A model generated the notes under the pieces. It did not search any database and was not told the DNA's origin. It worked only from the letters and a program-made list of their open reading frames with translations. DNA of 55,240 nucleotides from a bacterium (GTDB taxonomy: Bacteria > Zhuqueibacterota > QNDG01 > JAFGCO01), in assembly GCA_016930535.1 (NCBI GenBank), contig JAFGGN010000107.1, positions 1 through 55,240 on the forward strand, in the 5' to 3' direction. Numbering within the stretch: the stretch's first letter is position 1; each line of letters begins with the position of its first letter. The translations under genes were made by a program, and so were the position numbers. Shown here in pieces: positions 1 to 8,344 of this stretch.

Positions 1-762
1 ATCCATCCCGGTCCTTATCGGATGGGCCGCAATGTGGAGGATGCGAATGTCTATCGTATCGGGCACCCTCTGGCACAGCGCATCATTGAACATTATAAAA
101 AACTGGATCTTGAATATGAAACATTGGAATTTAATTATACGGAAACTCAGCAAAAAATTTCTATACTTCAGAATTTGATTGGCCAAGAGGGTTGGCTTCG
201 GGCTGTTTGCTTGACTATTGATTCGTTTGAATCCGAGGATCATATTATTCTTTGCGGAGTGACTGATAAAAAGATCACCTTGGACAAAGATCAATGCCAA
301 CGTTTATTTTCATGCAAATCAAGAATTAGTGATCCTTATCACTATGCAGGTCAACAAATTCCTAAGGCATCGATAGAAGAGAAGTATTATGCCCAGAAAC
401 AGCAAATTATACAGGAAAGCGCTGAACGCAATGCGTCATTCTTTGAAACAGAAATGGAAAAGCTCGAGAAATGGGCAGATGATCTAAAATCGAGTCTTGA
501 AATGCAGATCAAGGAATTGGACAAAGAAATCAAGTTCAGAAAAACAGAAGCCAAGAAAATACTGAATCTTGAAAGCAAAGTTGACGCACATCGTAAAATC
601 AAAGAGCTCGAAGGTAAAAGAAAAAATCTGCGCATGAAACTATTTGAGGCTCAGGATGACGTGGATAAACGGAAAGAAAACATCATTGAGGAAATAGAAC
701 AGCGGTTGAAACAGAATATCCACGAGAAAGAATTATTTTATATCCGGTGGAGGGTGATTTAA
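1..762 (+). CDS. SNF2-type helicase, C-terminal part (5' end outside window)
   Basis: The reading frame is open from the first base, so this is the 3' end of a longer gene. The first residues (GRNVEDANVYRIGHPLAQ) resemble the segment just after the helicase C-terminal domain of large SNF2/HepA-like helicases found in defence islands, such as those near type III or DISARM-like methylases. After a short mixed alpha/beta part, roughly residues 130-240 are rich in Glu, Lys and Leu and should form a long coiled coil. The catalytic domains lie outside the window, so motor function is known only from the family. The stop codon touches the GTG start of the next gene, which implies translational coupling to the AlbA_2 protein. 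The final 72 nt have a degenerate copy at 2168-2239. Confidence 0.68.
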   Translation: MHPGPYRMGRNVEDANVYRIGHPLAQRIIEHYKKLDLEYETLEFNYTETQQKISILQNLIGQEGWLRAVCLTIDSFESEDHIILCGVTDKKITLDKDQCQRLFSCKSRISDPYHYAGQQIPKASIEEKYYAQKQQIIQESAERNASFFETEMEKLEKWADDLKSSLEMQIKELDKEIKFRKTEAKKILNLESKVDAHRKIKELEGKRKNLRMKLFEAQDDVDKRKENIIEEIEQRLKQNIHEKELFYIRWRVI

Positions 763-2115
763 GTGAGTAAGGAAAATCAAAATATTGAATTCAAACAAAC
801 CTGGCGGGATGAATATTTAAAATGGATTTGCGGTTTTGCCAATGCCATTGGCGGTATTTTGATTGTCGGTATGGATGATCAGGGTAATGTGGTTGGTGTT
901 AAAAATCCGGAGAAGTTACTGGAAGATATCCCCAATAAAGTCCGTGATGTGCTGGGTATTATGGTTGATGTGAATTTGAAATCAACGAATGAAGGCAAAT
1001 ATCTTGAAATACACGTTGAACCGTATCCTTATCCTATTAGCTATAAAGGCCAGTACCATTATCGAAGCGGCAGCACCAAGCAGGAACTCAAAGGCGCTGC
1101 TTTGGACAGATTTCTTCTTTCTAAACAGGGAAAACATTGGGACAGTGTTCCCGTACCGAATTTCAATGGCCGGGAATTAAGTCGATCCGCTTTAGACTCT
1201 TTCAGAGACCGGGCTTCGGGAAGCAATCGTCTTTCATCCGAAATTCTTGACGAACCGGCAGCGCGTTTACTCGAAAAATTACATCTTTTTGAAGGTGAGT
1301 ACATCAAGCGTGCCGCGGTTTTACTCTTTCACCCGGAACCGGAACGATTCTTTACAGGCGCTTACATAAAAATTGGCTATTTTAAAAGTGATGCTGATCT
1401 GATCTATCAGGATGAGGTGCATGGAAATTTATTTGCCCAGGTCGATAAAGCGCTGGACCTTCTGCTGACCAAATATTTGAAAGCCACTATTTCATATCAA
1501 CAAATACAGCGCATTGAAACCTATCCCGTGCCTGAGGCAGCGTTGCGTGAAGCCCTGCTGAATGCTGTCGTGCACAAAGATTATGCAAGCGCTACACCTA
1601 TTCAAATCAGTGTGTATGATGATAAACTATTGTTTTGGAATGCCGGTGTCTTGCCTGAGGGCTGGTCTGTCAGGACATTGATCGAAAAGCATGCTTCACG
1701 GCCGTTTAATCCGGATATTGCCAATGTCTTTTTTCGCGCAGGCATGATCGAAGCCTGGGGAAGAGGCATTGAACGGATTTTCTCATCATGCCGGGAAATG
1801 GATGTCCCGCTCCCTGAATTTAAATTTGAAGAATCAGGCTTATGGACCGTGTTTTCGTTTGCCCTGCCTGAAAAAGATTATAAAAAAACGCCGGTAAAAA
1901 CGCCGGTAAAAACGCCGGTAAAAATGCCGGACCAAATTATTGCTATAATGAGAAAAAATCCTGAAGTGACGCTTGCTGAAATTGCTCAATCGATAAATAA
2001 ATCTGTCAGCGCAGTAGAACGCGCGGCTTCAAAACTGGTGAAGGCCGGGATCATTCAATATCAGGGACCCAAAAAAGGTGGCAACTGGGCCGTGTTGGAT
2101 GAAAGGAAGGGTTAG
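763..2115 (+). CDS. AlbA_2 (Schlafen-like) ATP-binding protein, RecG-related
   Basis: A 450-residue protein starting at GTG directly after the helicase stop. Residues about 5-115 match the AlbA_2 domain (FKQTWRDEYLKWICGFANAIGG, then a G-rich strand). Residues about 255-345 look like a HATPase_c_4 ATP-binding domain (EALLNAVVHKDY). A linker of KTPV units at about 375-389 leads to a C-terminal winged helix (about 390-445, TLAEIAQSINKSVSAVERAASKL) that likely binds DNA. Proteins of this layout are usually annotated as putative transcriptional regulators or ATP-binding proteins and are common beside defence helicases and methylases. Coupling to the helicase suggests they act together. The precise role is not established; it could be regulator or effector. 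Confidence 0.75.
   Translation: MSKENQNIEFKQTWRDEYLKWICGFANAIGGILIVGMDDQGNVVGVKNPEKLLEDIPNKVRDVLGIMVDVNLKSTNEGKYLEIHVEPYPYPISYKGQYHYRSGSTKQELKGAALDRFLLSKQGKHWDSVPVPNFNGRELSRSALDSFRDRASGSNRLSSEILDEPAARLLEKLHLFEGEYIKRAAVLLFHPEPERFFTGAYIKIGYFKSDADLIYQDEVHGNLFAQVDKALDLLLTKYLKATISYQQIQRIETYPVPEAALREALLNAVVHKDYASATPIQISVYDDKLLFWNAGVLPEGWSVRTLIEKHASRPFNPDIANVFFRAGMIEAWGRGIERIFSSCREMDVPLPEFKFEESGLWTVFSFALPEKDYKKTPVKTPVKTPVKMPDQIIAIMRKNPEVTLAEIAQSINKSVSAVERAASKLVKAGIIQYQGPKKGGNWAVLDERKG
1885..1930 (+). repeat. In-frame 12-bp tandem repeat in AlbA_2 gene linker
   Basis: Three exact units of AAAACGCCGGTA and a fourth partial, one-base variant unit. Each unit adds four residues (KTPV) without changing frame. 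It lies between the ATP-binding domain and the winged helix, so unit number sets linker length. Such repeats can change copy number by slipped-strand replication; whether this one does is unknown. Confidence 0.85.
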
Positions 2116-2126
2116 TAATATTTTAC

Positions 2127-2168
2127 TGTCGGTATAAATGTCGGTATAATGTCGGTATAATGTCGGGG
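2127..2168 (+). repeat. TGTCGGTATAA short tandem repeat after the first AlbA_2 gene
   Basis: Units of TGTCGGTATAA(A) begin at 2127, 2139 and 2150 and end in a partial TGTCGGGG. The spacing is 12, 11 then 11 bp, so a reading frame would not be kept now. Read as 12-mers the units would encode VGIN/VGIM, similar in style to the KTPV linker of the gene just upstream. It may be the remains of the linker of a lost AlbA_2-type gene; this is inference. Confidence 0.5.
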
Positions 2169-2239
2169 AAATCGAACAGCGGTTATAGCAGAAAGTCAAA
2201 GAAAATGAGTTATTTTCGATTCGGTGGAGAGTAGTATGA
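2168..2239 (+). pseudogene. Relic of a second SNF2-helicase 3' end
   Basis: Read in frame from 2168 this gives EIEQRL, a stop, then QKVKENELFSIRWRVV and a stop. The last codons of the helicase at 691-762 give EIEQRLKQNIHEKELFYIRWRVI. About 16 of 23 residues and 53 of 72 bases match by hand count, with no gaps. The relic sits just before the second AlbA_2 gene, exactly as the intact helicase end sits before the first. It therefore marks a former helicase-AlbA_2 junction of which only the last 24 codons remain. The next gene's ATG overlaps the relic's stop codon. Confidence 0.75.
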
Positions 2240-3690
2240 TAAATTCGTTGATTGATATGATACCGAAATTGTGTCAATTGTCTAATGAAACGGAGTGGAT
2301 TGAATTTAAAAAGAATAAAGCAGAGCCTGATGATATTGGTGAATATATTTCAGCTTTATCCAATTCCGCAACCCTGCATGAAAAAAATATGGCTTATTTG
2401 GTTTGGGGGATTGATAATAACACCCACCAGGTTACAGGCACAACATTTAAACCCAGATCAAAAAAGATTGGGAACGAGGAACTCGAGTGTTGGTTAAATA
2501 TGCATTTACATCCTCGCATTGACTTTAGAATAACAGAACTGATTTATGAGGGAAAACCTTTGGTGGTTTTTGAAATTCCGCCATGTCAGCATACACCTGT
2601 CCGGTTTAAAGATTACGAATATATACGGATTGGTTCCTATAAAAAGAAGTTAAAAGATTTCCCTGAAAAGGAAAGAAGTTTATGGCTCCAACTTTCCAAA
2701 ACCTCATTTGAATCAGGTATTGCTATAACAAATATTAATAAAGATGATGTTTTAAAATGCCTGGATTATCCTGCATTTTTTGATTTATTGGGTCAAAATC
2801 TACCTGAAAATAAATCAGGCATCCTTGAAGCACTACAGTCGGAAAAGATTATCAAAAAGAAATCTTCGACTATGTTTGATATTACCAATTTTGGGGCAAT
2901 CTTGTTTTCAAAAAACCTTCATGATTTTGATTCAATTTCAAGTAAAGCGATTCGTGTTGTTATATATGAAGGAGTAAATCGAATCAAAACTGTCAAAGAG
3001 CAGGAAGGTTCAAAAGGCTATGCAAATGGCTTTGAAGGCCTTATACAATATATCAATGATCAATTGCCTACAAACGAACAGATTGGCCAGGCTTTTCGTA
3101 AAGAAGTTAAATTGTACCCGGTAGAAGCGATTCGTGAACTGGTTCCGAATGCAATGATTCATCAGGATTTTAATGTGACGGGAACGGGACCAATGGTTGA
3201 AATCTTTACAGATCGAATTGAGTTCACCAATCCGGGCAGGCCATTAATCGATGCGCTTCGATTTGTTGACGAGCCCCCTCGGTCCAGAAATGAAAAACTG
3301 GCAAAATTTATGAAGAAAATAAATATCTGTGAAGAACGCGGCAGTGGCTTTGATAAGGTTGTTTTTTTTTGTGAATTCTATCAGTTGCCTGCTCCGGAAA
3401 TAATTGTTACAGAAAATCATACCAAGGTCATTCTTTATGCATATAAAACATTTGATAAAATGAGCAGCAATGATAAAATACGAGCATGTTATCTCCATGC
3501 ATGTTTGAAAAAAGTGCAGATGGACCAACTTACAAATGCGTCGTTAAGAGAACGATTTGGTATAGAGGAGCATAATAAATCCATTGCCTCACGTATCATT
3601 CGAGAAACATTAAAAAGTGGCTTGATCAAACCTGTTGATCCTGATAGCAAATCAAGAAAGTATCAAAGTTATGTGCCCTTTTGGGCTTGA
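2236..3690 (+). CDS. Second AlbA_2 (Schlafen-like) ATP-binding protein
   Basis: A 484-residue protein. The ATG was chosen because GGAGAG lies five bases upstream; a GTG 12 nt earlier is the alternative. Residues about 10-125 match AlbA_2 (ETEWIEFKKNK, then a strand-rich part with PVRFKDYEYIRIGSY). Around residues 297-390 is a HATPase_c_4-like ATP-binding region (EAIRELVPNAMIHQDF, then EERGSGFDKV). The C-terminal part looks like a winged helix. It is a distant paralogue of the protein at 763-2115, different enough that this is not a recent duplication. It has no KTPV linker. Its upstream region carries a helicase relic, so it probably arrived with another copy of the same helicase module. Function is likely regulatory or defence related, but unproven. 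Confidence 0.72.
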   Translation: MINSLIDMIPKLCQLSNETEWIEFKKNKAEPDDIGEYISALSNSATLHEKNMAYLVWGIDNNTHQVTGTTFKPRSKKIGNEELECWLNMHLHPRIDFRITELIYEGKPLVVFEIPPCQHTPVRFKDYEYIRIGSYKKKLKDFPEKERSLWLQLSKTSFESGIAITNINKDDVLKCLDYPAFFDLLGQNLPENKSGILEALQSEKIIKKKSSTMFDITNFGAILFSKNLHDFDSISSKAIRVVIYEGVNRIKTVKEQEGSKGYANGFEGLIQYINDQLPTNEQIGQAFRKEVKLYPVEAIRELVPNAMIHQDFNVTGTGPMVEIFTDRIEFTNPGRPLIDALRFVDEPPRSRNEKLAKFMKKINICEERGSGFDKVVFFCEFYQLPAPEIIVTENHTKVILYAYKTFDKMSSNDKIRACYLHACLKKVQMDQLTNASLRERFGIEEHNKSIASRIIRETLKSGLIKPVDPDSKSRKYQSYVPFWA

Positions 3691-3820
3691 TTTTAATTGA
3701 TGGTTAATTGATAGATTGGTTTAAATTTAAAGAGATAATACAATATGTAGTATTGATATATGTCAAGACATCTATCAATAGTGATTTATATTAAAAATTT
3801 TAATTGATGGTTAATTGATA
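3691..3820 (+). repeat. Paired TTAATTGAT iterons upstream of mod
   Basis: A 23-bp sequence is present twice without change, at 3691-3713 and 3798-3820. Each copy contains TTAATTGAT-GG-TTAATTGAT, that is two 9-mers whose starts are 11 bp apart, about one helical turn. The second pair ends two bases before the mod ribosome-binding site (AGGAG, 3823-3827). The sequence between the copies is very AT-rich and includes ATGTC-AA-GACAT. The layout suits binding sites for a regulator of the restriction-modification genes, or a duplication scar. No regulator is identified. Confidence 0.6.
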
Positions 3821-3834
3821 ACAGGAGCGATCCC

Positions 3835-5493
3835 TTGCCCAATAAACAAAAACTCGAACTCACCTGGATTCACAAAAACGAGCAACCCAAACTGGAACCG
3901 CGAATTCTGATTGAAGACAAGGAAAAATCTTACGGCGACCCGAATGCGGAAAACATGCTCATCCACGGCGACAACCTGCTCGCGCTGAAAGCCCTGGAGC
4001 AAGACTTTGCAGGTAAGATTAAGTGTATTTATATTGATCCGCCTTATAATACAGGGAATGCTTTTGAGCATTATGATGACAATCTGGAGCACTCTATTTG
4101 GTTGAACTTGATGAAGCCAAGATTAGAATTGCTGAGAAATTTACTGAGTGAAGATGGATCGATTTGGATTTCTATTGATGATGATGAATGTCATTATTTG
4201 AAGATTCTCTGTGATGAAATTTTTGGTAGAAGGAATTTTGTAACGAGTTGTGTATGGCAAAAAATACATAGCATAAAAAATGACGCTAAATATATATCAG
4301 AGAATCATGAATACATACTTTTATATGCAAAAAATATCGAGAATGTTAATTTCAATTTACTCGAACGAACTGAAAAAATGGATAAAAGATATAGAAATAT
4401 TGATAATGATCCTCGCGGACCATGGCAATCCGGCGATTTGGTAGCAAATGAGGATAGGACTGATGGTAATTACGAAGTAACTGGCCCGACAGGGAAAGTA
4501 TTTACAGTACCTCAAGGGAAACATTGGGTTTATTCAAAAGATAATCTATTAAAAATGATAGGACAAAAAAGGATTTGGTTTGGGAAAAATGGCGATGCTT
4601 TTCCACGAAAGAAACGATTTCTTTCTGAGGTACAAGAAGGTCGTACGCCTGACACCTGGTGGAATAGTGATGAGGTTGGGCATAATCAAGAAGGTAAAAG
4701 AGAAGTAATAAAAATAAACGATAATGATATATTCCCAACTCCCAAGCCAGAAAGACTAATCCAAAGAATAATACATATTTCAACATCAATCAACGATTTT
4801 GTGTTAGATTCGTTTATTGGCTCTGGCACAACTTCCGCAGTCGCACATAAAATGGGCCGTAAATGGATCGGCATTGAGCTGGGTGAGCATGCCTATACTC
4901 ATTGTCAACCTCGTTTAAAACAAGTGGTCGATGGTACGGATCAGGGGGGTATTTCTAAATCTGTAGAGTGGAAAGGTGGCGGCGGATTTAAGTTTTATGA
5001 ACTGGCTCCCAGCTTGCTTAAGAAAGACAAGTATGATAATTGGGTGATTTCGGAAGAATACAATGCCGACATGTTAGCAGCGGCCATGGCCAAGCATGAG
5101 GGATTCAAATACAATCCCGATCAGGAAGTGTTCTGGAAACAGGGACAGTCCACGGAAAAAGATTATATCTTCACCACCACACAATTCGTTACCCTCGAGC
5201 TGGTCGAGCAAATTCACGACGACATGAAACCCGACGAAAGCCTGCTAATCGCTTGCAGGTCATTTCATGACCAAGCCGCCAAACGCTATGTTAATATTAC
5301 TGTAAAGAAGATTCCAAATATCCTTCTTGGGCGCTGTGAATTCGGTAAGGATGATTACAGCTTGAATATTATTAATATGCCACGAGATGAATATGAACCG
5401 GAATTCGTGCCTCCCGGTCCGCCACCTGAGAAGCCGAAGAAGAAAAAGAAAGACCTGCCTGACCTTTTTGATGCTACGGATGAAGGAGAATAG
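3835..5493 (+). CDS. mod: Type III restriction-modification methyltransferase Mod
   Basis: An N6-adenine DNA methyltransferase of 552 residues that would recognise and methylate the target site and guide the Res partner. The catalytic motif DPPYNTG is at about residues 68-74 and the S-adenosylmethionine motif (DSFIGSGTT) at about 326, so motif IV precedes motif I as in beta-class Mod proteins. Target recognition should lie between them. Start is TTG with AGGAG eight bases upstream. The stop is three bases before res. The central part (about 4220-4800) is clearly more AT-rich than both ends, which suggests exchange of the recognition domain. Family assignment is firm; target sequence cannot be read. 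Confidence 0.93.
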   Translation: MPNKQKLELTWIHKNEQPKLEPRILIEDKEKSYGDPNAENMLIHGDNLLALKALEQDFAGKIKCIYIDPPYNTGNAFEHYDDNLEHSIWLNLMKPRLELLRNLLSEDGSIWISIDDDECHYLKILCDEIFGRRNFVTSCVWQKIHSIKNDAKYISENHEYILLYAKNIENVNFNLLERTEKMDKRYRNIDNDPRGPWQSGDLVANEDRTDGNYEVTGPTGKVFTVPQGKHWVYSKDNLLKMIGQKRIWFGKNGDAFPRKKRFLSEVQEGRTPDTWWNSDEVGHNQEGKREVIKINDNDIFPTPKPERLIQRIIHISTSINDFVLDSFIGSGTTSAVAHKMGRKWIGIELGEHAYTHCQPRLKQVVDGTDQGGISKSVEWKGGGGFKFYELAPSLLKKDKYDNWVISEEYNADMLAAAMAKHEGFKYNPDQEVFWKQGQSTEKDYIFTTTQFVTLELVEQIHDDMKPDESLLIACRSFHDQAAKRYVNITVKKIPNILLGRCEFGKDDYSLNIINMPRDEYEPEFVPPGPPPEKPKKKKKDLPDLFDATDEGE

Positions 5494-5496
5494 CTC

Positions 5497-8172
5497 ATGG
5501 ACCGAACAGCACTAAACATTAAAAATCGCCTCAGCCTTCGTCCGCCTCAAGCTGAAAGTCTTGAAATTCTGACTATTTTATGTGATATGCTTGAACTGCA
5601 ACAAGATACTGATTTGGGAATAGACCTTAACAAAGTTCATGAAAAATATCCGACATGCACTGATTTTGAGAGAGACTTTCCATCGCTCTGCTTTGCCTTG
5701 GCTACAGGTGTTGGAAAAACACGGTTAATGGGCGCTTTTATAGCTTATCTGGCTCTTGAAAAAGACATCCGGAATTTTTTCGTGCTGGCCCCCAATCTTA
5801 CCATTTATAATAAGCTAATTGATGATTTTGGCAATCCCGCATACCCAAAGTATGTGTTTAAAGGTATTGGTGAGTTTGTCAATCGACCGCCCAGAATTAT
5901 TACAGGGGATAACTATTTATATACCTCCCAAACCGATGCCTTCCAGGATGAGATTCACATTAACATTTTTAATATCTCAAAAATCAATGCAGAAACAAGG
6001 GGCGGCAATATCCCGCGTATCAAGCGCTTGTCTGAATATATCGGAGAATCCTATTTTAATTATCTGGCCAACCTGCCGGATCTCGTCCTTTTAATGGATG
6101 AATCACATCACTATCGCGCGGATCGGGGAATGCAGGTGATCAACGAACTCAAACCTGTCCTCGGCCTTGAAGTAACTGCTACTCCAAAGGTAGAACGTGG
6201 TGGCAACTCAATTCCATTTAAAAATGTTGTTTATGAATACTCATTGGCAAAAGCCATCCAGGATGGATTTGTCAAAGAACCGGCGGTGGCCACACGGAGA
6301 GATTTCAATCCGGATCAGTTTTCCAAGGAAGAGCTGGATCGTATTAAACTTGAAGATGGCGTCCGCATTCATGAAGAAACCAAAGTCGCTTTAACCATCT
6401 ATGCCAATGACAATCGTGTAGAACCGGTGAAGCCATTTGTTTTGGTTGTTGCCAAGGATACGGATCATGCGTCTGAATTGAAAGAAATGATTATCGCGCC
6501 ATCCTTTTTCGAAGGGTATTATGCGGACAAAGTCATGGAAATTCACTCCAATCAAACTGGAAGTGAGAAAGAAGAAAATATTCAACAGTTGTTAACCCTA
6601 GAAGATCCTGACAATAAAATTGAAATCGTCATTCATGTGAATATGCTTAAAGAAGGTTGGGATGTAACGAATCTATATACGATTATACCACTAAGAAAAG
6701 CCGCATCAGAAACACTACGCGAACAAACTATTGGGCGAGGTTTAAGATTGCCATATGGCAAGAAAACCGATGATCCAAAAGTCGATAAACTGACCATTGT
6801 GGCACATGATCGCTTTCAGGAAATTATTGATGAAGCCAACAACCCCGATTCAATTATCCGAAAAGAAAACATCATTGAAATTGATCCCGAAGAACTAAAC
6901 CAGCGTAAAGAAGTCATCACATCTAAATCTACCATTGAACAAATATTTGAAGAAGAAGAAAAGAAAGTTGAAGAGATATCGGATGCAGGCGAGAAGCAGA
7001 AGGCCAAAGAAATTCTTGAAGCGAAGCAGACTGTTATCCAGGCGTTGCCGAGATATAATCGGTCTGTGAAGAAAGTTACAGATTTGACCAGGCATGAAAT
7101 TAAAACACAGGTCGTGAACGATATAAAGGAACGCTATCGTTCCGATCCCCAACAGCAGATGTTTATTGAAGAAAAAATTCAGCATATCGAAGCAATTTAT
7201 GATGAAGTCGTTGAGCAATTTATTGATAATATCATTGAAATCCCTCGAATTACTATCATGCAGTCAGAACAGGTCGAATCAGGATTCCACGATTTTAATC
7301 TGAATACTGCAAATTTGAACTATCAGCCTGGATCTGAAGAAATTGTAATCCATACACTTCGAAATGGCGAAGTTGAAATTATCGACTCAAATCAGGGGAA
7401 AATCAAATACAGCAGCATTGAAAATGTAATTGTTTCCGAATTGATCAACTATTCTGAAGTGGACTATGATGAACATGCGGATCTGCTGTTAAAATTGGCA
7501 GGTCAAGCTTTGGAAAAATTCCGTTCCTACATCGAAGAAGAGAAAATCCCCAATGTTGTGATCTATCATAAGCGGGATATTGGAAAATTTATTCATCTTC
7601 AATTAATGGATCATTTTTATTATGAATCACCGGAATTTCAAAAACCGATTGTACGGCCATTTACACGGATTGAACCGCACAATCTCTCAAAGTACACCAG
7701 CGATCAAATCTATGATCTGCGAGAGACGATCACACCTGCTAATACAATCCCGAGTAAGGTGTTCACGGGCTTTCTTAAGGCCTGCCATGACAGATATAAA
7801 TTCGATTCAAAAACAGAAAAAGATTTCGCAATAATTTGTGAACAGGATGATTCGGTGATAAAATGGCTTCGTCCATCTCCGAACCAGTTTCACATTTACT
7901 ATAATCACAATTCCCAACGATATCGCCCGGATTTTGTAGTTGAAAGCGAAGGATATATCTATTTAATCGAAACTAAGAAGGAAAGAGAAATCGATAATCC
8001 GGAAGTACTCGAAAAATCACGCGCTGCATTGTTATTCTGCACTCATGCAACAAATCATTCCAAGGAAACAGACAGTAAAGCGTGGAAGTATGTGGTGATA
8101 CCACATGGTGCGGTCAGACCTCAGATGGCGTTTGAAACGCTCGTGAATCAGTTTGAAATGAAAGTCAACTAG
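5497..8172 (+). CDS. res: Type III restriction enzyme Res subunit (helicase-nuclease)
   Basis: An 891-residue ATP-dependent helicase and nuclease that cleaves DNA in complex with Mod. Walker A ATGVGKT is at about residues 69-75, the DEAD-box-type motif DESHHY at about 201, and the late helicase motif TIGRGLRLP at about 411. A PD-(D/E)XK nuclease domain closes the protein (RPDFVVES at about 810, then IETKK at about 824), with the D, E and K expected for cleavage. Length is typical. It is in an operon with mod, with AAGGAG inside the mod 3' end serving as ribosome-binding site. All key motifs are intact, so the system appears functional. Confidence 0.93.
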   Translation: MDRTALNIKNRLSLRPPQAESLEILTILCDMLELQQDTDLGIDLNKVHEKYPTCTDFERDFPSLCFALATGVGKTRLMGAFIAYLALEKDIRNFFVLAPNLTIYNKLIDDFGNPAYPKYVFKGIGEFVNRPPRIITGDNYLYTSQTDAFQDEIHINIFNISKINAETRGGNIPRIKRLSEYIGESYFNYLANLPDLVLLMDESHHYRADRGMQVINELKPVLGLEVTATPKVERGGNSIPFKNVVYEYSLAKAIQDGFVKEPAVATRRDFNPDQFSKEELDRIKLEDGVRIHEETKVALTIYANDNRVEPVKPFVLVVAKDTDHASELKEMIIAPSFFEGYYADKVMEIHSNQTGSEKEENIQQLLTLEDPDNKIEIVIHVNMLKEGWDVTNLYTIIPLRKAASETLREQTIGRGLRLPYGKKTDDPKVDKLTIVAHDRFQEIIDEANNPDSIIRKENIIEIDPEELNQRKEVITSKSTIEQIFEEEEKKVEEISDAGEKQKAKEILEAKQTVIQALPRYNRSVKKVTDLTRHEIKTQVVNDIKERYRSDPQQQMFIEEKIQHIEAIYDEVVEQFIDNIIEIPRITIMQSEQVESGFHDFNLNTANLNYQPGSEEIVIHTLRNGEVEIIDSNQGKIKYSSIENVIVSELINYSEVDYDEHADLLLKLAGQALEKFRSYIEEEKIPNVVIYHKRDIGKFIHLQLMDHFYYESPEFQKPIVRPFTRIEPHNLSKYTSDQIYDLRETITPANTIPSKVFTGFLKACHDRYKFDSKTEKDFAIICEQDDSVIKWLRPSPNQFHIYYNHNSQRYRPDFVVESEGYIYLIETKKEREIDNPEVLEKSRAALLFCTHATNHSKETDSKAWKYVVIPHGAVRPQMAFETLVNQFEMKVN

Positions 8173-8185
8173 GCTTTGGCGGCTG

Positions 8186-8270
8186 GTGGCCAGGACATGT
8201 GTGACACCCTGTCTGATCATTAAAAAAGTATCGTGTGGCATGGCTTTTAAACCATGCCGGGCGGATGATC
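8186..8270 (+). repeat. Degenerate intergenic repeat, copy A, with GGCATGG hairpin
   Basis: This stretch downstream of res contains TGTCTGATCATTAAA, AGTATCGTGTGGCATGG, a hairpin (GGCATGG, eight-base loop, CCATGCC) and GGGCGGATGATCCAAACT. Much of it recurs at 25796-25892, and parts recur near 13186, 13690 and 19400. It looks like a decayed dispersed repeat confined to the accessory part of the window. No coding potential is seen. Confidence 0.5.
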
Positions 8271-8344
8271 CAAACTTGTATATTGTTTTCAACAATAATA
8301 TAATTGGAAATTTTCGACAAGTAGGGCAGGGGAAAAGATAATTT

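Noticed and set aside
1..762. Naming the helicase fragment as DISARM DrmD
   Set aside because: Only the C-terminal part is visible and none of drmA, drmB or drmC is in the window; the following genes are AlbA_2 and type III Mod/Res.
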